A stretch of DNA of 64,000 bases from Schaedlerella arabinosiphila (GTDB taxonomy: Bacteria > Bacillota > Clostridia > Lachnospirales > Lachnospiraceae), in contig NZ_RHJS01000002.1 of NCBI RefSeq assembly GCF_003885045.1, forward strand, positions 5,573,302-5,637,301, given 5' to 3'. Position 1 is the first letter of the stretch. Every line of letters begins with the position of its first letter. Below, piece by piece: positions 1 to 7,820 of the stretch. Both the position numbers and the translations under genes were made by a program. The notes under the pieces are model-generated. The model did not search any database. It was not told the origin of the DNA and saw only the letters and a list, made by a program, of their open reading frames with translations.

Positions 1-1
1 C

Positions 2-577
2 CCGAAGGTGAAGGGATATCTGGATATCCTGGAAATGAAAGCCCAGAGACTGAAAACGCTGACGGAGGACGTGGTGGAGGCCTCCAAGGTGAGCAGCGGC
101 AGTATTACGCTGGAATTTATGGATGTGGATCTGGTGGAAATGCTGAACCAGACCATTGGGGAACTGTCGGAAAAGATGGAGGCAAGGCAGCTTACGGTTG
201 TGGCGTCCCTGCCCGAGGAACCGGTCATCGTCCATGTGGACGGGCGGCGCATGTGGCGTGTGCTGGAAAATATTTTCAATAATGCCGCAAAATACGCCAT
301 GCCGGGAACCCGCGTCTATGCGGATCTGAAAATAGAGGGAAACCAGACCAGCTTTTCCCTGAAAAATGTCTCCGACCAGCCGCTGAATTTTTCTTCGGAT
401 GAGCTGACCGAACGCTTTATCCGGGGCGACGTCTCCCGGAGCACCGAGGGCAGCGGTCTGGGGCTCTCCATCGCGAAAAGCCTGACGGAGATGCAGGGCG
501 GGAAGTTCGAGCTGTATCTGGACGGGGATCTGTTCAAAGTGACGATCCTGTTTGAAAAAGTGCAGCCGGTTTCGTGA
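2..577 (+). CDS. Sensor histidine kinase, C-terminal part (5' end outside window)
   Basis: C-terminal part of a two-component sensor kinase; the frame is open from base 2, so the sensing and membrane part lies before the window. It starts in the dimerisation helix just after where the phospho-accepting His would be. A GHKL ATPase domain follows, with the N box ENIFNNAAKYA at visible residues 87-97 and the G2 box GSGLGLSIAKSL at 148-159, so ATP binding looks intact. The family autophosphorylates a His and passes the phosphate to a response regulator; no regulator follows here, so the partner is probably upstream. A strong terminator comes 27 bases after the stop, making this the last gene of its operon. 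Substrate signal unknown. Confidence 0.85.
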   Translation, partial: PKVKGYLDILEMKAQRLKTLTEDVVEASKVSSGSITLEFMDVDLVEMLNQTIGELSEKMEARQLTVVASLPEEPVIVHVDGRRMWRVLENIFNNAAKYAMPGTRVYADLKIEGNQTSFSLKNVSDQPLNFSSDELTERFIRGDVSRSTEGSGLGLSIAKSLTEMQGGKFELYLDGDLFKVTILFEKVQPVS

Positions 578-603
578 CCGCACCTTATGAAACGGAAATA
601 TCA

Positions 604-634
604 AAAGAGCTCTGCGGAAGCAGAGCTCTTTTTC
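604..634 (+). terminator. Rho-independent terminator after the sensor kinase
   Basis: Perfect 12-bp stem AAAGAGCTCTGC / GCAGAGCTCTTT with a GGAA loop, followed by a T run. It ends transcription of the kinase gene. Confidence 0.9.
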
Positions 635-710
635 TGCTATTATAATACCACAAAAATGCCGAAAATTCAAGACTGGTAACTATCCGGGCCGGGTGTTATA
701 GTAATACGTT

Positions 711-760
711 GTTACTGTTCACACGGTGTCGTGCATTCGCTGCACGACATCCGGCCAGTA
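711..760 (+). repeat. Partial copy of the MITE terminal segment
   Basis: Begins with the 14-bp end GTTACTGTTCACAC and continues with about 36 bp that match, with a few substitutions, the reverse complement of the right part of the complete MITE at 2267-2413. Only one end is present and I see no target duplication, so this is a truncated copy. It occupies the leader of the DUF6323 gene, ending 11 bases before its AGGAGG box. The inner part GTCGTGCA...TGCACGAC forms a hairpin. Confidence 0.75.
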
Positions 761-784
761 TTATATATAGTAGGAGGATTGCCC

Positions 785-1315
785 ATGGAACAGAACTGGA
801 TGGTATTGCTGCAGCAGGAAAATCAGTTGGCAAAGGTCATGGAAACGAATCGGATGACGGAGAAGTACGGGCTGGTCTTAAGCGAAGAGGACGCAAAGCT
901 GATCGTGGCGGAGCGGGCCAATTCCCTGCGGGAACAGAAGCGCGTGGAGTTCGGTGAGGGGATCGTTTCCAGGATCATCGAGACATTTTGCGATTCGGAT
1001 TTTATTGACCAGAATAACTATGTGGAAACCATGATCCGCCTGCAGGAAATATTTTATCTGTACAAGAACGAGATGCAGGACGAGATCTCAGACGACGAAC
1101 TTCTCCAACTGATGAAGGAGCAGTTTGAAACCCTCTGTTTTGGGGATCTGGACTACCTGGAGGGAACCTGCCTGAGTATTTTTTCACAGGCCATACGGGC
1201 AGGCTACAGAGGGTATAAGACTTCCGGGGGACGGGGGGAAGCCTCCCGGTTCGACGAAGTGAAAAGATGGGATTACGACCTGTATATGGAAGCGTTGAGT
1301 GAACTGTTCGGATAA
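785..1315 (+). CDS. DUF6323 family protein
   Basis: A 176-residue soluble, acidic, helical protein without signal peptide or membrane segment. It resembles the uncharacterised DUF6323 family seen in Lachnospiraceae and Ruminococcaceae; characteristic stretches are the early NRMTEKYGLVLSEEDA, then VEFGEGI and FCDSDFIDQNNY. I start it at the ATG at 785 because GGAGGA lies 8 bases upstream; an earlier in-frame start at 731 would read through a repeat copy. The next gene starts 14 bases after the stop, and the two families usually occur together, so they probably act as a pair. Function is unknown. Family assignment is from memory of the sequence pattern. Confidence 0.75.
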   Translation: MEQNWMVLLQQENQLAKVMETNRMTEKYGLVLSEEDAKLIVAERANSLREQKRVEFGEGIVSRIIETFCDSDFIDQNNYVETMIRLQEIFYLYKNEMQDEISDDELLQLMKEQFETLCFGDLDYLEGTCLSIFSQAIRAGYRGYKTSGGRGEASRFDEVKRWDYDLYMEALSELFG

Positions 1316-1328
1316 GCGGAGGTAGATT

Positions 1329-2291
1329 ATGCATTATGAAATGGAAGAACTGGTGCCGATCGTCGGCAGGCTGGCGCAAAAATATACGGCCAATGAGAGC
1401 ACATCCGTAACCTATGAAAAGGCGGAGCAGCTGATGGGGGCCGTTTTGTATTGCATCCATGAGGCAGAGCTTGGGGAACCGCAGGAGCATACATTTGACT
1501 GGGACGAAGGCCGTTCCCGGGGGGAACTGGCTGTTTCCGGAAAGAAGCTGTCCGCGGAGCAGGCATATAAAATGGGGGCGGACTGCGTGGAAAAAAAGAC
1601 CCGGAAGGCGTTGAAGCTCTACCACGAAATTCTGCCCGAATTTTCCTGCTATGAAAATACCTGCCTGCAGGACACCTTTATAAAAGGGCTCCCCGAATTT
1701 TTCAAATGGTATGACGTGGTATTTTGCCCGCAGGACACGATATTGACGCTGGACTATCCGGTTTTGAAGGACATTTCCCGGCTCTCCGGCATCGACCGGG
1801 TGTATGAATTTATAAACTGCATCCGGCTGGAGCAGGTCTTCTTGAAAAAATTTCCTCAGGACTATGTGGTGGAAATTCTGGAGCAATATACCCGTAGGGT
1901 GAGCCGGAGTATGGAATCCGGAGGGACAGACGGGGATTGGGACGGATTTTACGCGTATTCCAGACAGGAAATCATGGAAAACCTCTGTGAAATCGTATTT
2001 ACTTCGGTCCTCATGCACATTCTGCTTCGGAAACCCCTGTCTCAGCAGGAATTTCAGGAAGAGGAACGTGTCCAGCTGCAGGAACTGTTTTCCCGGGCGG
2101 AGGTACCGGAGATCCGGGACCGGCTGAGGGAGGCGGCGGAGGTGCTTTTTCAGCAGTACGACCAGGAGGCGGCGCAGGGACAGGCACGAATGGGCGGGGC
2201 ATTGTCCGGATATCTGGCCGATTACCTCTCAGGAGCCATTGACGGGCTGGCGGTAAGGCTGAAACAGTTACTGTTCACACCCTTTGGGTGA
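1329..2291 (+). CDS. DUF6179-like protein with a C-terminus replaced by a MITE
   Basis: A 320-residue soluble helical protein, probably of the DUF6179 family that accompanies DUF6323. The N-terminal ESTSVTYEKAEQLMGAVLYC is the most family-like part. It is translated from an ATG behind GGAGG and lies 14 bases after the DUF6323 gene, so it is operonic. The last eight codons (LLFTPFG and stop) are not original: they come from a 147-bp MITE inserted at 2267. Removing the element and one target duplication restores the ending KHAVGREGI and a stop at about 2455. The change touches only the extreme C-terminus, so activity may survive. Function unknown. Confidence 0.7.
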   Translation: MHYEMEELVPIVGRLAQKYTANESTSVTYEKAEQLMGAVLYCIHEAELGEPQEHTFDWDEGRSRGELAVSGKKLSAEQAYKMGADCVEKKTRKALKLYHEILPEFSCYENTCLQDTFIKGLPEFFKWYDVVFCPQDTILTLDYPVLKDISRLSGIDRVYEFINCIRLEQVFLKKFPQDYVVEILEQYTRRVSRSMESGGTDGDWDGFYAYSRQEIMENLCEIVFTSVLMHILLRKPLSQQEFQEEERVQLQELFSRAEVPEIRDRLREAAEVLFQQYDQEAAQGQARMGGALSGYLADYLSGAIDGLAVRLKQLLFTPFG

Positions 2292-2413
2292 TCCAGTAAC
2301 AGTATCCAGCCTATTTTAAGTCGCCTTCGGCGAGAGGCTGGATATTATGGCAAATGTTACTTTATTGGCCGGACGACGTGCAGCGGGGTGCACGACGCCG
2401 TGTGAACAGTAAC
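2267..2413. mobile_element. 147-bp MITE with IS66-like ends and 8-bp target duplication
   Basis: Terminal inverted repeats GTTACTGTTCACAC and GTGTGAACAGTAAC are perfect over 14 bp. The element is flanked on both sides by CTGAAACA (2259-2266 and 2414-2421), an 8-bp target duplication. It has no coding capacity and is full of hairpins, including TATCCAGCCT/AGGCTGGATA (2303-2344) enclosing TCGCC-TTC-GGCGA. The ends match GTTACTATTCACAGT of the IS66-type element at 11747-14204 closely, and 8 bp is the IS66 duplication length, so an IS66-family transposase is the likely mover. Confidence 0.9.
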
Positions 2414-2488
2414 CTGAAACATGCAGTTGGGCGCGAAGGAATATAACTCACGGTTATGTTTTATGAATATTTTTTAAATACGGTTCAA

Positions 2489-2517
2489 TTGTGAAACCCT
2501 GTGACGCGTGGTATGAT
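2489..2517 (+). promoter_or_regulatory. Promoter of the XRE regulator gene
   Basis: TTGTGA, 17-bp spacer, TATGAT, giving a leader of about 130 nt before the ATG at 2653. Motif match only. Confidence 0.5.
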
Positions 2518-2652
2518 GGAGTCAGCAAACGGCCGATGCAGATACAATACACGTTTGGAGCATTTCCCGCGCCGGATTTTGAAGGCGCAGAGAGACTACG
2601 GCATACGGGCAGTGTAAAGTATCGTATAAAACAATGACAGGGAGGCTTTATC

Positions 2653-3717
2653 ATGCAGATAGGAGAAGTGATACGGAAACACAGGAAACTCAAAAATCTG
2701 ACTCAGGAGGAGATGGCCGTGCGTCTCGGCGTGACCGCTCCGGCGGTGAACAAATGGGAGAACGGCAATTCCTTTCCCGATATCATGCTGCTGGCCCCGA
2801 TTGCCCGGCTGCTGGGGATTACGGTGGATACGCTGCTGTCCTTCCGGGAGGAGCTGACGGCCCAGGAGATCGGGAACATCATATACGAAATGGAGCGTAA
2901 ACTGAAAGAAGAAAGCTACGAGGACGTATTTCAGTGGGCCAGGAAAAAAATTGAGGAATACCCGAATTGCGAACAGCTCATCTGGCAGACCGCCGTATAC
3001 CTGGACACCTGCCGTTTCACAAAGCAGGCTGCGGATCAGGAAAAGTATGACGCGTATATTCTGGACTGCTACAACCGGGCGCTGGGCAGCAGGGAGGAAA
3101 GCATCCGGAATCAGGCGGCAAATTGCCTGTTCGGATTTTACATGCGGAAGGAACAGTATGAGAAAGCGGAAGAATACCTGCAGTATTTTTCGATCCAGAG
3201 CCCGGAGCGAAAGTGGAAGCAGGCGCAGATCTATGAAAAGACCGGCCGCCCCGGGGAAGCTGCCAGGGTGTATGAAGAGATCCTTTATGGGGAATATATG
3301 ATCCTCAGCGGCGTGCTCCAGGGACTGTGCGGCCTGGCGATGGGGGAGGAGGATATGGAACGTGCGCATATGCTGGTGGATAAGCAGAAAGCGCTGGCCC
3401 GGCTGTTTGAAATGGGGAAATATCAGGAGGTATTCTGCGGCCTGGAACTGGCAGCCAGGGAAAAAGATACGGAGGCGGTGCTCGGGATCATGGAAGAGAT
3501 GCTTGCCGATGTCGGAGAAATGGGAAGCGTCTGCCAGGCCCCGCTCTATGCGCATATGACTTTTAAGGAAGCACGGGAAGAATTTTTGACTGAGATGAAG
3601 GAAAATTTGAAAAAAGGGTTCCGGGAGGATGAATGCTTTGCCTTTTTAAAGGAAGAACCCCGGTATAAAAAGATGCTGGATACTGTTACTGGAGCACCCG
3701 TAGGGTGTGAACAGTAA
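2653..3717 (+). CDS. XRE-family transcriptional regulator with helical repeat domain
   Basis: A 354-residue cytoplasmic regulator. Residues about 5-62 form a Cro/C1-type helix-turn-helix (LTQEEMAVRLGVTAPAVNKW and the LLGITVDTLL ending typical of the family). The remaining 290 residues are TPR-like helical pairs (for example RKEQYEKAEEYLQYF and IYEKTGRPGEAARVYEE), a layout used for peptide or protein sensing. The ATG at 2653 follows GGGAGG. The last dozen residues (VTGAPVGCEQ) are encoded by a fragment of the MITE family, so the native C-terminus has been replaced. Target genes unknown. Confidence 0.85.
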   Translation: MQIGEVIRKHRKLKNLTQEEMAVRLGVTAPAVNKWENGNSFPDIMLLAPIARLLGITVDTLLSFREELTAQEIGNIIYEMERKLKEESYEDVFQWARKKIEEYPNCEQLIWQTAVYLDTCRFTKQAADQEKYDAYILDCYNRALGSREESIRNQAANCLFGFYMRKEQYEKAEEYLQYFSIQSPERKWKQAQIYEKTGRPGEAARVYEEILYGEYMILSGVLQGLCGLAMGEEDMERAHMLVDKQKALARLFEMGKYQEVFCGLELAAREKDTEAVLGIMEEMLADVGEMGSVCQAPLYAHMTFKEAREEFLTEMKENLKKGFREDECFAFLKEEPRYKKMLDTVTGAPVGCEQ

Positions 3718-3718
3718 C
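3675..3718. repeat. MITE-end fragment supplying the stop of the XRE gene
   Basis: The 34-bp near-palindrome at 3685-3718, GTTACTGGAGCACCC...GTGTGAACAGTAAC, plus ten upstream bases GCTGGATACT, match the reverse complement of the left end of the MITE at 2267-2413. The second outer end is missing, so it is a remnant. Confidence 0.75.
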
Positions 3719-4007
3719 TGATTCGGACCTGCTGGAAATTTTAGATGTATTTTTTACCATACTATGTTATACTTGTCCCATATACGCCTGGAGACCCGGG
3801 CGGATCAAACGTGCATTGACGCAGTTATGCAATGCACGATCAGGAGTTGTAAAACCGAAGATTGCGTCCCGCTCACCAGTGGACCCAAAACCTTTAGCAG
3901 GCGGAAACGTGCGCCGGCACAGGTTTTGCAGACCGGTGGGCAGGCCGGATGATCCCGGGACTATCCGGTCTTGCAGGCGGCAACATTTTTAAGGGGATAG
4001 ATATAGC
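3719..4007 (+). other. Non-coding stretch with strong secondary structure, possible ncRNA or leader
   Basis: No gene seen. An extended -10 box TGTTATACT ends near 3770. The next 200 nt hold a 9-bp perfect hairpin CGTGCATTG/CAATGCACG (about 3810-3838), complementary AAAACCT/AGGTTTT around 3888-3926, and GGATC...GATCC segments that could close the whole domain. I do not recognise a known riboswitch or RNA class. It could be the structured leader of the 982-residue gene or a separate small RNA. Confidence 0.35.
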
Positions 4008-6956
4008 ATGAAAAAAGATAAGCCAAATGAAACGGGATTGGCGCCGGAGCAACGAAAGCCGGAGAAACCGAAGAAGGAGCGGATAAAAAAGAAACCGCAG
4101 AACATAGATGCACCAAAGAAGACACGGGTCTCACAGGACTCGCGGAACATAGATAAAGTGAAGAAATCCAAAAGTGTCAAGTCTCCGAAGGAGGCCGACC
4201 AGCCGAAAAAATCCAAGGGCGTCAAGCCCCCGCAGGAGGCCGGCCAGCCGAAGAAATCCAAGGGCGTCAAGTCTCCGAAGGAGGCTGTCCCGTCGAAGAA
4301 ATCCCAGGCGCCGCAGGATAGATCGGGCGCCGACAAAGCGAAAAGTGCACGGGCGAAGGAGGCCCTGTCGTATATTGACCAGCCCAGGAAAACCCGCTTA
4401 AAAAAGGAGCGTTTTATCGACCAGCCGAAGCGGGACAAGTGGAAAAAGGTGGGCATTCTGATCGCGGTATTTGTTCTGGCGATCCTGATCAGCAGCCTGA
4501 TCTTAAACCAGGGGACCAGGGATATCACGGTGGGATTCAGCGATCCGGCCCTGCCCAGGGTGGCATTTGACGTGAGGAATCAGCGGGTCAATGCGCTGGA
4601 AGGCTATGTGGATGAGATGGACATTACCGCCATGCGGGATACCATCACGCCCATCGCGGATAACGGGCGGCTGGACATGTATGTGGAGGCGGACGGGCAG
4701 AAAATCGCGGGAATCCGCTATGAAGTATATTCTCTGAACGGAGAGGACGTCTATCTACAGAACGCGGTAAAAGACCTGTCCGGGGAGCAGGTCACGCTGG
4801 AGCTGGGCAATGCCCTGCCGGAGGACGTCCAGGAAGGGGTGCTGCGGGTTGCGCTGCGGGTCGGCTCGGATGAGGAAAAGGAGACGTTTTACTATACGAG
4901 AATCGAGCGGCAGGACGAACTGTCCGTGAAGGAATGCATGGATTTCGCAAAAGATTTCCACGAAAAAACATTTACCGGGGACGAGGAGCTCGGCTGGTAT
5001 CTGGAACCGGATGCGACGGCGGACAATACCACCCTGCAGACCGTCAATATCCATTCCAACCTGTTCCATATCTGCTGGGGCGACATGGCGCCGGAGGTGT
5101 CCACGGAGGTGGAGTGGAGCATCAAGGAAAGCAACACGGTCTACACGTCCCTGCTGGCCAAATACCAGGTTACTGCCGTTGGGGACCGGGAAGAAACGGA
5201 AACCTACAATGTGAGGGAATTTTTCCGGGTCAGGTGCAGCGGCGGCGAAATGTACCTGCTGGATTACAACCGCACCATGAACGAGGTGTTCAACGGGGAT
5301 CTGAAAGTGCTGGACAAGGACGGGATCGTGCTGGGGCTTTCCGAGTCAGAGGTGGCCTACGAGGCAAATGCAAAGGGCACGGTGGTTTCCTTCGTCCAGG
5401 ACCGGGATCTGTGGACATACAACCGGAAAACCAACGAACTTTCCCTGGTGTTCAGCTTCGCGAATATGGAAGGCTATGACGCGCGCAGCCGGAACGATGA
5501 GCACCAGATCCGGATCATCAGCGTGGATAACAACGGAAATACCACATTTGCGGTTTACGGATATATGAACCGGGGCGAGCATGAAGGCCGGGTGGGCGTA
5601 GACGTCTATTACTTCGACATTGCGAAAAATGCGGTTCAGGAGAAGGCGTTTATCCCCAGCACAAAAGCATTCGCCATTGCGGAAGACGAGCTGGGAAAGA
5701 TGGTGTATTTCAACCAGGAGCAGCAGCTTCTGTATGTGCTTGCGGGCGGCGTGCTCTACCAGGTTGATCTGGAAAAGGACAAGCAGGAGATCCTGGCCGA
5801 AAACCTGGAGGAAGGCCAGTATGTGGTATCGGATGACGGCCATTTGATGGCATTTCAGCCCTCCGGGGAGCTGAATACGGCCCAGGAGGTGCGGGTGCTC
5901 AACTTGGCAAACGGCGAATCCTACACCGTGAATGCTTCCCGCGAGGAGGATGAGAAGGCGGACAAGGGCTGGCATTTCTCAGGCTTCGGCGGCAGGGGCG
6001 ATCAGGAGGAAACGCCCGCCGAGGCAGTGCGGCCTCTGGGCTTTATATACAATGATTTTGTGTGCGGATACCTGTACACGGAGGATCAGGGAACGACCAT
6101 TGCGGGGGACGCGATTTCTCCCATGTATGAGCTGGAGATTCGGGATACCTCCAATAAGGTGAAAAAGAATTATAAACAGGACGGGGTATATATTTCCGAT
6201 GTGCTTATAGAAAAAGGCTTTATGACGCTGAACCGGCTTTCAAAAACCGACGGCGTTTATACCGGGATTCCCCAGGACTATGTGACCAACAACGAGGAGC
6301 GCAAGGAATCCAAAGTGACGGCGGAGGTATTTTCCACGGTGCTTAAGGAAAAACAGATGCGTCTGACATTTGCCGATGAGATCGAGGACTTTTCCCCAAA
6401 GATTCTGCGGCCGAAAAAGGTGATGGAAACCCAGCCGATCACCATTTCCTTTGACGACAAGGTGAAGACGGATAAGTTCTATGTATACGGTGTCGGTAAG
6501 CTCTCGGCGGTCTATGACAAGGCGGCCTATGCGATTCAGAAGGCCGAGCAGATCTCCGGCGTGGTGATTTCTTCGGAGCAGTCCTACATCTGGGAAAAAG
6601 GAAACCGGGATCTGGTGTACTATACGGAGGCGGCGGCATTTCAGAAGGCGGAAGGGCAGTCCTCCACGGAGGCGTGCATGCAGTATATGGAGCAGTATGC
6701 CGCGCAGTATGGCGGCGGGGCGAAGAAAATCGACCTGACCGGATGTACGCTGAACCAGGTGCTCTACATTATCAACAAGGGGATGCCGGTGATCACCATG
6801 ACAGATCCCAGCCATGCAATCCTGCTGACCGGGTACGATTACAATACAGTCACTTACATGGACCCGGACAACGGGCAGGAGCTTACGGTGCCTATGGAGC
6901 AGATGGACGCGATTGCCGCCGGAGGCGGGAATACGTTTATCGGATTTGTGAAGTGA
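4008..6956 (+). CDS. Large membrane-anchored protein with degenerate C39-like peptidase domain
   Basis: 982 residues, type II topology. Residues 1-145 are a Lys/Pro/Ser-rich cytoplasmic tail containing near-repeats of the unit KKSKGVKSPKEA. Residues about 148-166 (VGILIAVFVLAILISSLIL) span the membrane, and some 800 residues are outside. The middle looks like beta-propeller-type strands. The last 150 residues resemble a C39-type papain-fold domain: the His region SHAILLTGYDYNTVTYMDPD is present, but where the catalytic Cys should be I read VISSEQSYIWEKG with no Cys. It is therefore probably a non-catalytic binding domain. Likely works at the cell surface; exact role unknown. A terminator follows closely. 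Confidence 0.7.
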   Translation: MKKDKPNETGLAPEQRKPEKPKKERIKKKPQNIDAPKKTRVSQDSRNIDKVKKSKSVKSPKEADQPKKSKGVKPPQEAGQPKKSKGVKSPKEAVPSKKSQAPQDRSGADKAKSARAKEALSYIDQPRKTRLKKERFIDQPKRDKWKKVGILIAVFVLAILISSLILNQGTRDITVGFSDPALPRVAFDVRNQRVNALEGYVDEMDITAMRDTITPIADNGRLDMYVEADGQKIAGIRYEVYSLNGEDVYLQNAVKDLSGEQVTLELGNALPEDVQEGVLRVALRVGSDEEKETFYYTRIERQDELSVKECMDFAKDFHEKTFTGDEELGWYLEPDATADNTTLQTVNIHSNLFHICWGDMAPEVSTEVEWSIKESNTVYTSLLAKYQVTAVGDREETETYNVREFFRVRCSGGEMYLLDYNRTMNEVFNGDLKVLDKDGIVLGLSESEVAYEANAKGTVVSFVQDRDLWTYNRKTNELSLVFSFANMEGYDARSRNDEHQIRIISVDNNGNTTFAVYGYMNRGEHEGRVGVDVYYFDIAKNAVQEKAFIPSTKAFAIAEDELGKMVYFNQEQQLLYVLAGGVLYQVDLEKDKQEILAENLEEGQYVVSDDGHLMAFQPSGELNTAQEVRVLNLANGESYTVNASREEDEKADKGWHFSGFGGRGDQEETPAEAVRPLGFIYNDFVCGYLYTEDQGTTIAGDAISPMYELEIRDTSNKVKKNYKQDGVYISDVLIEKGFMTLNRLSKTDGVYTGIPQDYVTNNEERKESKVTAEVFSTVLKEKQMRLTFADEIEDFSPKILRPKKVMETQPITISFDDKVKTDKFYVYGVGKLSAVYDKAAYAIQKAEQISGVVISSEQSYIWEKGNRDLVYYTEAAAFQKAEGQSSTEACMQYMEQYAAQYGGGAKKIDLTGCTLNQVLYIINKGMPVITMTDPSHAILLTGYDYNTVTYMDPDNGQELTVPMEQMDAIAAGGGNTFIGFVK

Positions 6957-6970
6957 GTGTGATGCTTTGG

Positions 6971-7006
6971 AAAGGGGACAGGTGATCAGGTCGTCTGTCC
7001 CCTTTT
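6971..7006 (+). terminator. Terminator of the 982-residue gene
   Basis: AAAGGGGACAG / CTGTCCCCTTTT stem with a 13-nt loop and a T run on the plus strand. Confidence 0.85.
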
Positions 7007-7061
7007 GCTATACCGCCCTATAGAAAAAGGGCTGCCGCCGGCTGGGGTTATACCATATATG

Positions 7062-7097
7062 CACAAAAAAAGCTGCCGTCGGCAGCTTTTTTTTGTG
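7062..7097 (-). terminator. Terminator of queT (bidirectional-looking)
   Basis: AAAAAAAGCTGCC-GTC-GGCAGCTTTTTTTT. It lies downstream of queT on the minus strand and can work in either direction. Confidence 0.85.
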
Positions 7098-7139
7098 TGG
7101 TCGTTATGTAAAGGCGTTCAGATCTCTGAAGCCGGGGAT

Positions 7140-7640
7140 TCAGGAAATGGGTTTGAAAATCAGATTCTTATATCTGTACAATGCCATATACAGGATCATT
7201 CCAAGGACGCCGCAGGAAATCACTTCCCCGATCCCCACGGTCAGCATCATAAATGGAATCGGGAGCGGCACCTGGTATCCGAATCTCAGGACAAAAGGCA
7301 CGATCAGGGCATTGGACAGGATCGGCGGAAGCGGCGCCAGGAATCGGTTCTGGCTGCGCAGCATGTAAGTAAATACGGCGCCGATCAGCGTAGCAAGGCT
7401 TCCGAAAATAATATCCGGTACAATGCATCCGCCCAGGATGTTGCTGAGCAGGCATCCTACGAAAAGCCCTGGAATCGCCGCCGGGGTAAATACCGGAAGG
7501 ATGGTCAGCGCTTCTGAGAGACGCACCTGGACTTCTCCGTAAGCAAACGGTGCAAAGACAAGGGTCAGCACCACGTAGATGGCAGCGATCATAGCCGCCT
7601 GTGCAAGGAACTGCACATTGAGTGTTTTGTTTTCTTTCAT
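7140..7640 (-). CDS. queT: QueT queuosine precursor transporter
   Basis: 166-residue integral membrane protein, the S-component type transporter of queuosine precursors such as preQ1, expected to work with a shared ECF energy module encoded elsewhere. Family features are the opening QAAMIAAIYVVLTL, then VQVRLSEALTILPVF, and IPGLFVGCLLSN, all in or next to about five to six hydrophobic helices. I start at the ATG at 7640, seven bases after GGAGAAG. A start further upstream at 7691 would lie inside the riboswitch and is rejected. A preQ1-like riboswitch precedes it, in agreement with the assignment, so expression should fall when preQ1 is plentiful. Confidence 0.92.
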   Translation of the reverse strand: MKENKTLNVQFLAQAAMIAAIYVVLTLVFAPFAYGEVQVRLSEALTILPVFTPAAIPGLFVGCLLSNILGGCIVPDIIFGSLATLIGAVFTYMLRSQNRFLAPLPPILSNALIVPFVLRFGYQVPLPIPFMMLTVGIGEVISCGVLGMILYMALYRYKNLIFKPIS

Positions 7641-7649
7641 AGTTTTCTT

Positions 7650-7693
7650 CTCCTTTAGTTTTGTTTTACGTGTGGAAGGTCTCGAACACACGG
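7650..7693 (-). promoter_or_regulatory. preQ1-I-like riboswitch upstream of queT
   Basis: On the minus strand: stem CGTGTG/CACACG, a 12-nt loop beginning TTCGAGACC, then the A-rich tail GTAAAACAAAACTAAAGG that runs into the Shine-Dalgarno box. This is the layout of the small preQ1 class I aptamer (hairpin plus A-rich tail forming a pseudoknot over the ribosome binding site). Location in front of a preQ1 transporter gene supports it. Assigned by eye, not by covariance model. Confidence 0.75.
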
Positions 7694-7820
7694 TATTGAT
7701 AGTCTGAATATGCCTGATTTACAAGTATTTCAGCCTTTGCTACTATAGCACAAGCCGGGAGAAGATGCAATAGATGTACCAAAAAAGTACCAAATTGGAA
7801 AAAGGCAGCAGGGCAAGGGC

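Noticed and set aside
711..2413. Composite mobile cassette carrying the DUF6323/DUF6179 pair between inverted repeats
   Set aside because: The right repeat belongs to a complete 147-bp MITE at 2267-2413 with its own target duplication; the outer flanks of 711 and 2413 do not match, so the pair is not moved as a unit.
4755..6815. Several long minus-strand frames inside the 982-residue gene
   Set aside because: Antisense frames with no ribosome sites or family features, caused by codon bias of the real gene.
7005..7517. Plus-strand open frame opposite queT
   Set aside because: Shadow of queT; it crosses two terminators and has no ribosome site.
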